The notes under the pieces are model-generated. The model saw nothing but the letters and a program-made list of their open reading frames with translations, had not been told where the DNA came from and made no database searches. 64,000 bases of DNA from Burkholderiaceae bacterium (GTDB lineage: Bacteria > Pseudomonadota > Gammaproteobacteria > Burkholderiales > Burkholderiaceae_D). Positions 17,768 to 28,561 of the stretch are shown here, piece after piece (the stretch's first letter is position 1; every line of letters begins with the position of its first letter). The stretch covers positions 1 through 64,000 of the forward strand of contig JAIETO010000169.1 in the NCBI GenBank assembly GCA_019745005.1. Direction: 5' to 3'. A program made the position numbers and the translations under genes.

Positions 17768-19597
17768 TTATTGTTTGTCAAAACGATTTCGCGGCGCCAG
17801 ATTTTGAATGCGACGTTGGCTCTCAAGTACGTCTTGCTCCCAATCGCTCTCGCTTTCAACGATGGTCGGCTTAATTAAAATCACCAGCTCGCGTTTTTGT
17901 GAGGTTTGATTCGTATTGCGGAATAAGCCGCCCAAGACTGGAATTTCACCTGCGCCGGGAATTTGCGAACGATCATTTGCATTTGCTTGACGAATCAATC
18001 CACCAATCGCGACAATGCGCCCATTTTGCCCGCGTACGACGCTATCGGTTTCAGAAACCACACTCGACGCAAGGGGCAGACTAATCGACCCTGCCGTACC
18101 CGCGTTCACGACTTTATCAACCGTCGACACGTTACTGACCGATGGGTGCACGTGCAAAATAATATTGCCGCTATCATCAATTTGCGGCGTGACATCTAAA
18201 GCCACGCCAGAAAAGAAAGGCTGCACTTCGATGCTCGCCGTCGGCGCAGTGGTTCCAGACGTGCTGCTGGTACCAGGTGTGGTGCTTAAACGCGTGACAA
18301 AAAACTCGTCCTTACCCACTTTCAAGACGGCTTTTTGGTTATTCAACGTGGCAATGCGCGGGCTAGACAATACGTGCACGCTGCCTTGCAACTCAAGGAA
18401 AGACAGAAGTGCCGCAAAATTCGAGGTTTGAAACGCCAAACCAAACAAGGAACCTGCTGCCGCATTCAAAGCACCAGCCGCGCCACCCACCGCGCCAAGT
18501 GCCGAGCCAGCGGTCGCAGTGATACCAGTATCGGTTGCGGTGATGGCACCTGTGGTCAGATTGGTACCTGGGGAGACAAAGCCAAGCGAGGCGCGGCTAT
18601 TGGGTGCCGCATTCAAAGAGGCAAAGGACGCCCAATTAATACCCGTCTGGTAGCGGTCATTCAGTTCCACCTCAAGAATTTTGGCTTCCAAAATCACTTG
18701 TCGGTCGACAGACAATTGTGTGGCTTTCAAGTACGCAGCGACATTACGAATCTCATCCGACATCGCCCGTACAACCACCACGCCCGATTGCGGGCTAATC
18801 ACAACTTGCCTGCCTTCTTTACCCAAGCCGACCAAGACTTCGATCGATGATTTTAGGTCAGTCCAGAAGTCATTATTTGAAACCGTACTGATCTTGCTAG
18901 AATTAATTTGTGAGTTGTTTCCCTGCCCATTACCATTCCCATTCGCGCCGTTGTTCGAGGAATTTCCACCAAATTGGCTATTACTATTCGAGCTATTTCC
19001 ATTGCCAGAATTATTGGGCGATACAACGTCAGATACCGAACCTGACGTCACACGAATATCTGAAGTGCCGCGTCGCGTCGCCGCTAAATAATTAATTTGG
19101 AAAACGCGCGTCTGCAAGGTCAGTGGCTTGATATAGATACGATTTCCCTCAACTTTGTAATCGTAACCGTACAACTCACGCACGGCGTCCAAGGCTTCAA
19201 ACAAAGTCACATCTTTGAGTGTCGCCGAAATATTGCCCGTTACATCAGGATGCACCAACATGTTGTAGCGCGTACCGGACACGATGCCCATAAAAAACTG
19301 GGGTGCGGGCGCGTTGCTAAAGTTGAGGTTAAAACGTTCTTCTTGTGGTTTGCGCGGTGTTGGGACTTCACTACTCAATGCTGGTAGAAGCGCAGCCGAG
19401 ACCACTTCAGGTTCGGCAGGCTTCACTTTTGGTGTGGCCGCTTTGTCTAACTCGCTCTTGATCAAATCATAGGTTTCTTGCTTCGATGGCGGCAACGCGC
19501 AACTCGCCAACACGGCACAAAGAAAACAACTTGTCATTAATCGCATCATACTTTGACTACCTTTTTGAGCATGTCTCACACATAAACCAAGCATCAT
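17768..19597 (-). CDS. mshL: MSHA outer membrane secretin MshL
   Basis: Lipoprotein-like N-terminus; secretin domain (IGGLIRQ...IPGAGEIPVLGGLFR, ELVILIKPTIV). Confidence 0.92.
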   Translation of the reverse strand: MMLGLCVRHAQKGSQSMMRLMTSCFLCAVLASCALPPSKQETYDLIKSELDKAATPKVKPAEPEVVSAALLPALSSEVPTPRKPQEERFNLNFSNAPAPQFFMGIVSGTRYNMLVHPDVTGNISATLKDVTLFEALDAVRELYGYDYKVEGNRIYIKPLTLQTRVFQINYLAATRRGTSDIRVTSGSVSDVVSPNNSGNGNSSNSNSQFGGNSSNNGANGNGNGQGNNSQINSSKISTVSNNDFWTDLKSSIEVLVGLGKEGRQVVISPQSGVVVVRAMSDEIRNVAAYLKATQLSVDRQVILEAKILEVELNDRYQTGINWASFASLNAAPNSRASLGFVSPGTNLTTGAITATDTGITATAGSALGAVGGAAGALNAAAGSLFGLAFQTSNFAALLSFLELQGSVHVLSSPRIATLNNQKAVLKVGKDEFFVTRLSTTPGTSSTSGTTAPTASIEVQPFFSGVALDVTPQIDDSGNIILHVHPSVSNVSTVDKVVNAGTAGSISLPLASSVVSETDSVVRGQNGRIVAIGGLIRQANANDRSQIPGAGEIPVLGGLFRNTNQTSQKRELVILIKPTIVESESDWEQDVLESQRRIQNLAPRNRFDKQ

Positions 19598-19654
19598 TTG
19601 CTGCCACTTATTCCAACTTTAAATTGCAATACGAAATCTGGAAATTCACTTGGA

Positions 19655-20092
19655 TTATTCTTTTTTAATCGCTTTTTTCTCAAAATTAGGAAACAACTTC
19701 AAGGTTAAGGAAGTTTTACCTCGACTCAACACCGCCTCAGTCTCACTTAACCGAACCAAGACATAATCACCAATTTTCCCATTCAACGCCACACTGCGTC
19801 CGTTAATAATTGCATTGCTGCGCTTTGGTCCAATCAAAATTGACTGCAAAACCAGCGTGCCCTCTGCTTCGCTATCACTACCCGTGCCACTCTGGTTAGA
19901 CGCGACGAGATTCGCAGGGCGCGTTGGATCGTTCAATTTTTCAGCACGCGCAGCACCAGCGGTGACTATGCCCAATAGACAAACAGCAGACTGAAAGAGG
20001 ATCGTAGAAGCAGCAACTGATCTCCAACCATGGACGAAACTTGGCCTCGCAGTCGCTCTTGCTTTCGACATGAATCTCATAGATTGAGCCAT
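19655..20092 (-). CDS. mshK: MSHA biogenesis protein MshK-like
   Basis: Small protein with DPTRP...LQSILIGPKRSNAIINGRSVALNGKIG motif, position in locus. Confidence 0.75.
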   Translation of the reverse strand: MAQSMRFMSKARATARPSFVHGWRSVAASTILFQSAVCLLGIVTAGAARAEKLNDPTRPANLVASNQSGTGSDSEAEGTLVLQSILIGPKRSNAIINGRSVALNGKIGDYVLVRLSETEAVLSRGKTSLTLKLFPNFEKKAIKKE

Positions 20093-20823
20093 TTCTTGTC
20101 CAGACTCAGCGTGAAAACACGCATGCTAAGGCTTGCCGTTGGATATTCAAGCACGGATAAAGTCACACTATGCCAATACACTTGTTCTGGCAAGGCTTCT
20201 AGTTCTTGCAGCGTGGCGAGCATGTCCAAATAGCTGCCTTCCACCACAATCTCAACTTCATGTTTATACAACGCTGCGTCCGCGACGCCTTCAGCGCCTT
20301 GATCATTCGACTTCGCTTTATGCTTGGTGCTTGCGCCAGCGCCTCCATCAGCTCCCCTGCCATTCGCGGAGGAATCAGAAGGCTCTGCAAGGTTCAATAC
20401 CGGCATCGTCTTTAAGGAGACCAGTTGCAGTTTTCGGTTGCGCCTTAAGATGCTTTCTAACAAATCAGCCATCTTCTCAGGCCGCACCAAATTCTTATGT
20501 ACGGCGAGCAAACTTTGATCAAGTTCCTCGATTTGCTTTCTGGTACTGGCGAGCCTGCGTTTCACGTCGGCGTTTGGATCAACTAACACGCCCGCAGCCC
20601 GTTGGCTAATTTCTGCCTGCAAAGCGGCGATTTGCGCTTGCTCCCGCTTGATACCATCTGACAGCAATTTGTGTTTTAAGAGTTGCGGTTCGATGATCAA
20701 ACTATTCGCAATCAACAGCAAACCCACGCTCAATAACGCAAATAAAATGCCGCGCTCACGCAAACTCAAGGCGTTAATTTTTTCAGCGAATTGATCCCAT
20801 TGTTTCATCATGCTTTGCGCCAT
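20077..20823 (-). CDS. mshJ: MSHA biogenesis protein MshJ-like
   Basis: One N-terminal TM plus coiled coil, PilO/GspM-like, position in locus. Confidence 0.75.
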   Translation of the reverse strand: MAQSMMKQWDQFAEKINALSLRERGILFALLSVGLLLIANSLIIEPQLLKHKLLSDGIKREQAQIAALQAEISQRAAGVLVDPNADVKRRLASTRKQIEELDQSLLAVHKNLVRPEKMADLLESILRRNRKLQLVSLKTMPVLNLAEPSDSSANGRGADGGAGASTKHKAKSNDQGAEGVADAALYKHEVEIVVEGSYLDMLATLQELEALPEQVYWHSVTLSVLEYPTASLSMRVFTLSLDKKWLNL

Positions 20824-20866
20824 CCTCGCGCGCTCGCGTCTATGCGCAACGTATTAGCAACTTGCA

Positions 20867-21541
20867 TCATTGATCCTTACTCTTTACTGGATGATTTTTC
20901 TCCGCGAGGTCTGAGGAAAAAAGATCAAATTCTAAGTAAGCGGCGCGTTCCGCACGTGTTTCTTTTTTGGTCTCTTGATTTGTGCTCTGCAATACCGGTT
21001 GGCTCATTTTCAAGGTTGCAAAACTTTTTCCACGCATAATCGCTTCGCGCTTCAATTGGCTCACATATTCAGGTACCAATTCAGGACGTAAAGTTCTCCC
21101 GCTTAGGCTCATATCTTTGCCGTCACCTGAAATGCTCAGCCCCGTTAGCCAAACGCCAGAAGGAATTTGCCGCGCAAATGCCGCCAAATACGCAGAATAA
21201 CCCCGCGTATTGCCAAAATCGCCCGCATTCAAAATATCCGCCACGACGCGCTTTTTTTGCAAGTCATCTTGGAGTTTGCTCAGCGCATCGTCGAGCTCTT
21301 GATTTTTCGTGGGTGCGCCCGCTATGGCCCGCATCTTCGCCGCTTGTTCTTCGGTCATCTTCAACTGCGCACTGACTGCGGTAGCCATTTTTTTTAGTTC
21401 AGCCGTTTGGTAATACCCATACGCACTCACTGCGGCAACACCGAGCAGGGCGACCACCAAAGTTTGTAATAAAGTTGAAGCAGAAAATGGCTGCTTCTTC
21501 TTCATCAAACTCGCATTGAAGAGATTGATTTGTTGGCTCAT
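20867..21541 (-). CDS. PilN-domain MSHA biogenesis protein
   Basis: MSQQINLFN start, one TM, PilN-like region, between mshI and mshJ. Confidence 0.75.
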   Translation of the reverse strand: MSQQINLFNASLMKKKQPFSASTLLQTLVVALLGVAAVSAYGYYQTAELKKMATAVSAQLKMTEEQAAKMRAIAGAPTKNQELDDALSKLQDDLQKKRVVADILNAGDFGNTRGYSAYLAAFARQIPSGVWLTGLSISGDGKDMSLSGRTLRPELVPEYVSQLKREAIMRGKSFATLKMSQPVLQSTNQETKKETRAERAAYLEFDLFSSDLAEKNHPVKSKDQ

Positions 21542-22488
21542 GCTTGCCTCACTTCACGCCTTAAGGCTGCGCCTATGGTCATAAAATGCAATTGCTGACG
21601 CCGCGCATCTTTTAACTCTGGCACCTTACTCAAATCAAGCACATCGCATAAATCAAGCACTTCCACTGGCATATATAAATTCGCAGCCAAGTAGGTTTGC
21701 AACGCCCCAGCAATTTCCCCCAAGGGTGCCAAAACCAGTTTCGCCGTGGTGATGAAATTATGTTGCCGATCAAAATTATCCAGTGATCTTTGTAGTTCTA
21801 AGGTGATGCGCTCAAAAAGCAGCGCGCGTTTTTCAGCATCATCCGTTTCAAGTTGCGACAAGCGTACGTCAAGTCGTCTTGCGAGATACAGTTCGCCCGC
21901 AAAAGTCACCGTCAATAGTCCGCCATTTTCATCAAACGACAACATCGCTACGCCACGACTTTCTGGTTCGACTAAAGCGGAAATATTTCGTTGCGCCATC
22001 TCTGGCACATCAATGATGTGCAAATCACCGCCAGCATCGTCAAACAAAGTTTGACGTTCGCGTAAATGTTGATTGCGAGCGACAATCGCCAAAAGCGACA
22101 ACTGACGCCCGCCAGTCGTCCTATCGCCAACAATATTCACGGCATCGAAACTTGCCTCGTCCACGGGATAATCGAGCAAATCCTTGAGTCGCCACCGCAA
22201 TGCCCCTTTCATCTCTTCGGCGGGAACGTTCAAGGCATCAACCGATACAATTTGGTATTCCCCTGGCGCTAACAGCAGGCTGCGTTGGGATTTCTTTGCG
22301 GGGGATTCTTTCAGTAAGCGATCAAGCAAGTTGGGCCATGCTCGATCAGCTTTTGGATGGAAGGAGCAAAATTCCAATATCGGCAAACCCGCTTTTGTAT
22401 CGTCCACGCAAGCGGAATAAAGCCCTTCGTTAGCAAGGTACATGGCTAACAAACGCTTTGGTTTTAATCGATCTTGAAAAAATCCCAT
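21538..22488 (-). CDS. mshI: MSHA biogenesis protein MshI (PilM-like)
   Basis: PilM-like actin fold features; overlaps start of the PilN-like gene by 4 nt. Confidence 0.78.
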   Translation of the reverse strand: MGFFQDRLKPKRLLAMYLANEGLYSACVDDTKAGLPILEFCSFHPKADRAWPNLLDRLLKESPAKKSQRSLLLAPGEYQIVSVDALNVPAEEMKGALRWRLKDLLDYPVDEASFDAVNIVGDRTTGGRQLSLLAIVARNQHLRERQTLFDDAGGDLHIIDVPEMAQRNISALVEPESRGVAMLSFDENGGLLTVTFAGELYLARRLDVRLSQLETDDAEKRALLFERITLELQRSLDNFDRQHNFITTAKLVLAPLGEIAGALQTYLAANLYMPVEVLDLCDVLDLSKVPELKDARRQQLHFMTIGAALRREVRQA

Positions 22489-22708
22489 CCACCCAACCTT
22501 TACAATATTTGTCGCGACGCTCGCAGACTTTGCTACGTGAAAAAAATATCTTTTGGTATCTTTTCCGTATTCGAATTTATCGGGGCGCTCGTCTCACGTC
22601 CGCACTCCGCACTAGGAATGCTTGACGTTAAGTTAATCTCTTGGGCTTGTCAATCTACGTTCGCTCAAATACCGCATTGCGCGCGCTAATTGGTCAAAAC
22701 TTCTCGTG

Positions 22709-25700
22709 TCAATGAATTTCCCGCAAATAGATAAACTCATTCGCATTTTTATATACACCGAAGTTCGCGCGGACACGAGGGTTCTGAACGCCAGTGCCGA
22801 ACCAATTAAACTGCAACCAAGGAAAATTGGCCGTGGTCGCTGGGGTGTTCGTGGAACTTGGCGCAACACACTGCGTACCGCTTGCGATTGGTCCCAAATT
22901 CAAGGTCAAATCAGTCCAACCATTATTGCTCGCACCCGGCGCACTCAGGCGCAAAGTCTGTCGCGGGGGGCTACCGGCAACGCTGATGGTTGTTTCGCAT
23001 GCGGCTAAGTTGTTGGCCTTTGCGCTGGTACCTGCGGGAAACGCGAAGGCAAACTGCGACGCGGTAAAGCTACTGCACACATCCAAGCTATTCGTGCGCC
23101 AACCAGCGTTGCTGCCTGCCCAATACTCTAAGCGTAAGGGCACGTTCAGAGGTAAAAGTTCACTGCCAAAGGCATTGGACAGATTAACGCGACCAAAGCG
23201 CATGTTTGTTGTGCCGATATTCACCGCAGGGCAATTACCGTTTGATGTGTTTGGTGGGTCAGCAGTGCAAACCGTTGTACTCGCATCCATGTTTCTATTC
23301 TGTAGCAAGACCTGCCCAGCTTCGTCACTCGCGACTAGACCAATTGCCAAACTTTCATACGGGCCATCAGGAGAGCCGAGACGGCTGAAATTATTCGCGA
23401 CAAATGGATAACTACCAGCACTCCAACCAGATGAAGCGCTTCCCAAGCGTGAAACGGCAATAGGTACCCCAGAATTATTATTTTCCAATTGAGGTGTAAT
23501 CGCGGCTTTTGCGAAATTTCCCGAATAATTAGCTGTTCGCGCACCGCTCAAGGCCTGCGCTTCAACCCTTCCGCCGAAGGTAAATCCTTGATCCATGTAA
23601 GTAAACGGGGCAGTGCCCGCGCTGCAGCCGGGACTTGATGTAATCGGCACCCAAGTAAAATGATCCGGAATGAAGCGACCAAAATAGTTTGTTGCGGCTG
23701 GATTTCCGAAAAGACATCCGACCCTGCCATTGACAAGGCTATTTGAGAAGTCATTCGTGCAGTCGCCGTTGGTGGTGTCACTCGAGGCTGCCGCGAAGCT
23801 ATCGTCAAAGACGCCCCGAGCTTGAAATCGAAAATAGCCGACCTCGTCGTAGGTAAAAGCGCTACCGCTCGCGCCGTTACCTGAAGTGCCGATTGCTGGC
23901 ATCGTAAAAATACCGGCGAGCAAACCCACGCCAGGTGCTGCGCGCCCGCCAGCAGGGACACTTAGCCATTCGAGGCGGCTTGCGTCGATTCTAGGCGTAC
24001 CGTCATAGCCTTGCACACCAGTGTTTGCGGTCAAATTAAAAAATCCGCCTGCCTTGATGATTGGTGTATTTGTCGTGCTTACGCCGCCGCTATCCGCCGT
24101 CGCATTGCTTGAAGTGACGCTGGTTATTGCGCTGGGGCGCACAGTAAAAGTATCCGAAGAGCAGCCTGAAACGTTTGGTGTGAGCGAGGTATCGGTTACT
24201 TTGCAGCGTAAGCGGCGTGCCGCTTGGTTAACAGTAATGGCACCCGTGTTTTTACGTCCATTATCAGCCGCTTGAAAATTAATGAGAAAGGTGGCAATCG
24301 CAGGCAGGGCAGGATTAGGACAAGTCGTCGAAAAAGTCGGGTTGTCATCGAACAGCTCAACCCTAACATTGTTGGCGACATAGCTTGATGATTGCACCCC
24401 ACCAGTTTGTAACGCAACCACATCAAAGCTAAAGGGCGTACCCGCAATTTTGGTATACAACGGATTGCGCGCACTCGGTGCGGCCGTTAAATTGTTATAC
24501 GTCAACCCCGATTCGAGACATTCGAAATTCGTCAAACAAGGCGTGTTACTTACGACAATGCTACAACTCGAACTACTTCCATTCCAACAGCGCGTTCCGT
24601 TCAATGGTGGCGTACCGCTGATGCCATTCGCGCTCAGCGTATACGTGCCGCCTGGCGCCGCGCCTTGAAAGCTGATGGTTTGTGCGGAGCCACCTACGCT
24701 GCCGCTACCACCTATCGAAAACGAACTTGGCGTAGGGCTAAACGCAGGTGTCGAAGGTGTTGCGACGATATTGCCTGTGATGGTGCCTGTGGTCACAATA
24801 TTCGCTACCGGGCAAGGCAATATAGTGGAGGTGCATGCCAGCACGGTGACGTTTTCAGGGCATAACGTGGCGCTGCCGTCATGCTGAATTTCGATATGAT
24901 CATAAGCTGGCACTGCGGTAGAACCGATCACAAAATCATAGCTAAACGTGTAGGTGCCACTGGCCGTAAAGTCGTATTGAATCCCTATGCCCGTGTCTTG
25001 AAACGTGGTGACGATGGTATTACTCATTGCCGCCGCTTGGTTCACGGAACAATTCGGGGCGCCGTTGTTAAAGAAGGAGCTCCATACTGCCGTGCAAAAG
25101 TTGGTAAAACTACGCCCACTGCGTTCGCGGAACGACTCGACTATCGTCACGCCAGCAGGAATTGAGGTGCTCGACGGGCAGCTTGTACCCACCGGTGGTG
25201 GATAGGTGCCAACCACCACATGATTGTTGCTATCAACAAAACGCACGCCACAACCTGAATCGCTGCCGCCCAAAAATGTGTCGAACACATGGTAATAACG
25301 CACTGGATTAGCGGCGCTGACGGGGTATCCGGCGGGAATGGTCAAGGTTACTTCAGCCGTTAAAAAATCGAGCGGCGTCGTGTAACGCCAAACCACCGAT
25401 ACTTGTGGCCCGGCATTAATGCCAAAATTTCCCGTGGCGCTTTGTTGCACGCCAGGTGATGCGGGGTTCGCTGGTGTAGTGGCAGAAATCGAAAACGTAT
25501 TGTAATTACCGCCGGTTGGATTAAACGCTGCACCGACGTTATGCGACGGCCCATACACCAAGCCATTGGCACGAATAAAAATGCCGTTATCAAGGCTAGT
25601 GCTTGGCGGTATGGCGGTAGGTAAATACACCTGACCCGTGTTATTGAGCCGTCGCACCTGAATTTTTGTCGTGTCTTCGATGTAGAAATGCAGACCATTC

Positions 25701-25885
25701 GTAGCATTGGTGCCGCCCGTACTATTGAACTCAACCAATGCTGCGTGCCCATTTGTCACTGAAACAAGCACTAAGAAGAACCAAGTAATGGATCGAAACA
25801 AGCATCGTAAACAAGGCAAACCCAGCGCAGCAACAGCGACTGAATGTGAGCGAGTAAAGCGCATAGGTTGACGATGAAAACTCAT
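22709..25885 (-). CDS. mshQ: MshQ-like large MSHA locus protein (DUF6701-type)
   Basis: About 1060 aa, signal peptide, Cys/Ser/Thr-rich exported protein with DUF6701-like C-terminus, next to mshP; listed ORF starts at 25927 but MSFHRQPMRF near 25885 is a more plausible start. Confidence 0.75.
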   Translation of the reverse strand: MSFHRQPMRFTRSHSVAVAALGLPCLRCLFRSITWFFLVLVSVTNGHAALVEFNSTGGTNATNGLHFYIEDTTKIQVRRLNNTGQVYLPTAIPPSTSLDNGIFIRANGLVYGPSHNVGAAFNPTGGNYNTFSISATTPANPASPGVQQSATGNFGINAGPQVSVVWRYTTPLDFLTAEVTLTIPAGYPVSAANPVRYYHVFDTFLGGSDSGCGVRFVDSNNHVVVGTYPPPVGTSCPSSTSIPAGVTIVESFRERSGRSFTNFCTAVWSSFFNNGAPNCSVNQAAAMSNTIVTTFQDTGIGIQYDFTASGTYTFSYDFVIGSTAVPAYDHIEIQHDGSATLCPENVTVLACTSTILPCPVANIVTTGTITGNIVATPSTPAFSPTPSSFSIGGSGSVGGSAQTISFQGAAPGGTYTLSANGISGTPPLNGTRCWNGSSSSCSIVVSNTPCLTNFECLESGLTYNNLTAAPSARNPLYTKIAGTPFSFDVVALQTGGVQSSSYVANNVRVELFDDNPTFSTTCPNPALPAIATFLINFQAADNGRKNTGAITVNQAARRLRCKVTDTSLTPNVSGCSSDTFTVRPSAITSVTSSNATADSGGVSTTNTPIIKAGGFFNLTANTGVQGYDGTPRIDASRLEWLSVPAGGRAAPGVGLLAGIFTMPAIGTSGNGASGSAFTYDEVGYFRFQARGVFDDSFAAASSDTTNGDCTNDFSNSLVNGRVGCLFGNPAATNYFGRFIPDHFTWVPITSSPGCSAGTAPFTYMDQGFTFGGRVEAQALSGARTANYSGNFAKAAITPQLENNNSGVPIAVSRLGSASSGWSAGSYPFVANNFSRLGSPDGPYESLAIGLVASDEAGQVLLQNRNMDASTTVCTADPPNTSNGNCPAVNIGTTNMRFGRVNLSNAFGSELLPLNVPLRLEYWAGSNAGWRTNSLDVCSSFTASQFAFAFPAGTSAKANNLAACETTISVAGSPPRQTLRLSAPGASNNGWTDLTLNLGPIASGTQCVAPSSTNTPATTANFPWLQFNWFGTGVQNPRVRANFGVYKNANEFIYLREIH

Positions 25886-25892
25886 GTTTAAA

Positions 25893-25974
25893 ATATACTG
25901 CCCTATTTCTATAAAAATTAATGCCATTTGCGCACTATTTATAGGCGATCAAAAAATATACTACCAAAAGTATG
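25893..25974. repeat. ATAC-N8-GTAT AT-rich module (f)
   Basis: ATATACTGCCC ... AAAATATACTACCAAAAGTATG between mshP and mshQ. Confidence 0.5.
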
Positions 25975-25980
25975 AGTAAA

Positions 25981-26514
25981 TTAAGAGCATGGTGCGCCAT
26001 TTGGTGTGGCCCGACAAGTGTTAATTGTTGCCGTCAGTTGGCGTGAGACAAAACTTGGACTCGGTGCCACGCCAAAAGTGGCGATAGACGTAATTTGATA
26101 TACGGAAATGGTGTTACCCGCTTCAATAAAATCATTGCGCACACAGTTCACGTTGAGCGTAAAACCCGCTAAAGCGCCTGCTAAACTTGGCGGCGTTAAG
26201 GCGGCACAAACATATTGCGCTGTAAACGGTGCCGTGGTGGGATTGGTATTTTCTGGTGCCAGCACGCGATAAGCCGCCCAATCAATTCCTGCTTTAGCCG
26301 CTTGATAGGCTTTACTGCCTTGTAAATCCTGCGTCGATTCTGTTTGCTGGACACCAGATACGGTCAGCATAATTGCGCCTAAGGCCGTAAAAATCACCAA
26401 CAAAAAAATCGCCGACACCAAGCTAAACCCAGCCTGTTGCTTGTTGTTTCCAAATCGGCGTGAACGTAAAAAAGCCATTTTTCTCGTCATAGTTTGTCGA
26501 TTTTTTTTCGACAA
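25981..26514 (-). CDS. mshP: MSHA biogenesis protein MshP
   Basis: PilX-like N-terminus QAGFSLVSAIFLLVIFTALGAIMLTV; position. Confidence 0.82.
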   Translation of the reverse strand: MSKKNRQTMTRKMAFLRSRRFGNNKQQAGFSLVSAIFLLVIFTALGAIMLTVSGVQQTESTQDLQGSKAYQAAKAGIDWAAYRVLAPENTNPTTAPFTAQYVCAALTPPSLAGALAGFTLNVNCVRNDFIEAGNTISVYQITSIATFGVAPSPSFVSRQLTATINTCRATPNGAPCS

Positions 26515-26520
26515 GGTTTT

Positions 26521-27414
26521 TTAGGGCACATTGTTAATATGAACATCTTGGTACAAATTGGCCGTTTCATTGTTACGGGTAATCCCTAAACGCATCGACA
26601 CCAAACCGCCGCGAGTGGTCACGCCCGCCGCATAAGAGAATTGGCAAGTACTAATATTTTGCGCAAGGATCGCCGCGTTTGTTGGCGGCACTGGACATGT
26701 GCTTGGTTCGGTCGAATTAATCCCGTAGGCATTTATGCGCACTAAAGACCCTGTGCCATTGCCCGCAGCATCAATACCGATGTTGCCACTACACACATAG
26801 AACACCGCTTGCTCAGCACCAGACACAATTTGGAAGCGGTTAGCGGGCGAATTCAGAGGGAACAATTTTGCGACGCTAAAGTTAATCGTGTTTCCTGCCA
26901 CTGAGGAAATGGTGGCGAGATTATCCCGATTGTAAGCATCAGCGCCCACGATGCCCAAGTTGTACACCACCAACAAATCACCTACGACAGGATTGGTACT
27001 TAGCCCGCCAAAAAAATCCAAACTGCTGATAGCTGTCGCCGTATTAAACAAATTCCCGCCTCCACTCGAATCTATCCCTGCCCGATATCTACCGCCTGCA
27101 ATGGTGGGCAGGAACTCTAAACAGTGATCGTCGCTAGGCACGGTACGCACACTATTGGGCAAAGCCAAATGCAAGTCGCGTGAGATGCGCCGCGCCGCAG
27201 TGTCGGCAACGTCGCTCAGCCCACTGCGTCGGTTTAGATCGAGGTAGCCATCAATTGGCTTACGTAAAAATACCGCTACGCCCGCTGCCAACACGGCTGT
27301 AATGGTCATGACCATAATGGCTTCGATCAGGGTGAAGCCGCGTTGCCGTCGACGCAAACCTTGCGCTTGCTGCGGCTTTTTGCGGCATGCTAGTTTCAAG
27401 GCATCCTTATTCAT
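26521..27414 (-). CDS. mshO: MSHA minor pseudopilin MshO
   Basis: RGFTLIEAIMVMTITAVLAAGVAVFLRKPI; position. Confidence 0.85.
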   Translation of the reverse strand: MNKDALKLACRKKPQQAQGLRRRQRGFTLIEAIMVMTITAVLAAGVAVFLRKPIDGYLDLNRRSGLSDVADTAARRISRDLHLALPNSVRTVPSDDHCLEFLPTIAGGRYRAGIDSSGGGNLFNTATAISSLDFFGGLSTNPVVGDLLVVYNLGIVGADAYNRDNLATISSVAGNTINFSVAKLFPLNSPANRFQIVSGAEQAVFYVCSGNIGIDAAGNGTGSLVRINAYGINSTEPSTCPVPPTNAAILAQNISTCQFSYAAGVTTRGGLVSMRLGITRNNETANLYQDVHINNVP

Positions 27415-27415
27415 A

Positions 27416-27970
27416 TTAAGGCACCGCCCTTGGCGCGTAGCGGAAGCGATAACCGCTTATTGTCACATCTGTTGGACCAGAAGTGACGCGCACATCGATA
27501 CGCAAAACTTCGCCAGCGGGCAATGAAAAAATAGCGCCATCTTGCGCCATCGTGACTGTCGCACTGAAATTTTCTAGCCCGCCAATACTGGCATTAAAAA
27601 TGTCACGAATACCTCCTGTCATGGCGAATCCGTGGTAATCACCCACATTATCGAAGCGCGGATTGGTGTAGCGCGTCTCTCCCGCAGTTGGCCCCAAGCC
27701 TTGCGGTGTGGTGCAAGTTGCAGTGGAAGTTGCCACACTGGCGTTCGGGTCATCGGGGTCGCAAAACGTAAACGCTTGGAGTTCGATCTCTTCCAATAAC
27801 GACTCTGCGACCGCAATCGCTTGTTTACGCTGCAGCGGATCGGCACTGGATTTTGAGGTGACATTCATCACAGACAAAATCCCGACGATACCTAAACTCA
27901 CGATCACGATAAACATGACCAATTCCACGAATGAAATACCCTTTTGCTTGCGGTTGAGCTTAGTGCACAT
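27416..27970 (-). CDS. mshD: MSHA minor pseudopilin MshD
   Basis: KGISFVELVMFIVIVSLGIVGILSVMNVTSKSSADPLQRKQAIAVAESLLEEI. Confidence 0.85.
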   Translation of the reverse strand: MCTKLNRKQKGISFVELVMFIVIVSLGIVGILSVMNVTSKSSADPLQRKQAIAVAESLLEEIELQAFTFCDPDDPNASVATSTATCTTPQGLGPTAGETRYTNPRFDNVGDYHGFAMTGGIRDIFNASIGGLENFSATVTMAQDGAIFSLPAGEVLRIDVRVTSGPTDVTISGYRFRYAPRAVP

Positions 27971-28454
27971 AGCCGGTATCCCGTTCCACTATGATCGTCT
28001 GATTGATGCCCGCGCCTGTCATTGCAACGCTGACGGCATTATTGGGGTTCGGGCGCCCCAAGGCCGTGAAAGAAAATGATTGGGCAGCACCAAGCGACGT
28101 GCCGTTCGGGGTTAATTTTCGAAACCACGTGCTTGTCGCAGGATCCAGCACTTGCTCAGCCGTAGCGCTTGAGGTACAGGAAGCATCAGCAACGTAAGTC
28201 AAGCAAATTACCGTTGGATTGATATTAACGAAGACATTGCGCCCTTGGGCGATAGCGGTTTTTTGCGCGTACCGAAGCATGGCGATGCTCTGGTCAAAAA
28301 AACCACGTGTGTCGAAGGTATTGCGCTGAGCGAAGCGGGGGATTGCCGTAAAAGCCAAAATTGCCACTAGTATCATTACCATTACTAGTTCAATTAATGT
28401 GAAGCCGCTTTGTTTATTTGACGCTTGCTTGGACGTCTTTCGCATGATGCGCAC
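27960..28454 (-). CDS. mshC: MSHA minor pseudopilin MshC
   Basis: SGFTLIELVMVMILVAILAFTAIPRF; GspH-like. Confidence 0.82.
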   Translation of the reverse strand: MRIMRKTSKQASNKQSGFTLIELVMVMILVAILAFTAIPRFAQRNTFDTRGFFDQSIAMLRYAQKTAIAQGRNVFVNINPTVICLTYVADASCTSSATAEQVLDPATSTWFRKLTPNGTSLGAAQSFSFTALGRPNPNNAVSVAMTGAGINQTIIVERDTGYVH

Positions 28455-28561
28455 ACCTACTTAGACACCGCAAAAGAAAACGAGAAATTTAAATTCCCAA
28501 ACATATTCAAACGCGCAATCTTGCAATTACGCGTTTGAAAATTTCTGTCACTTTCTAAAGT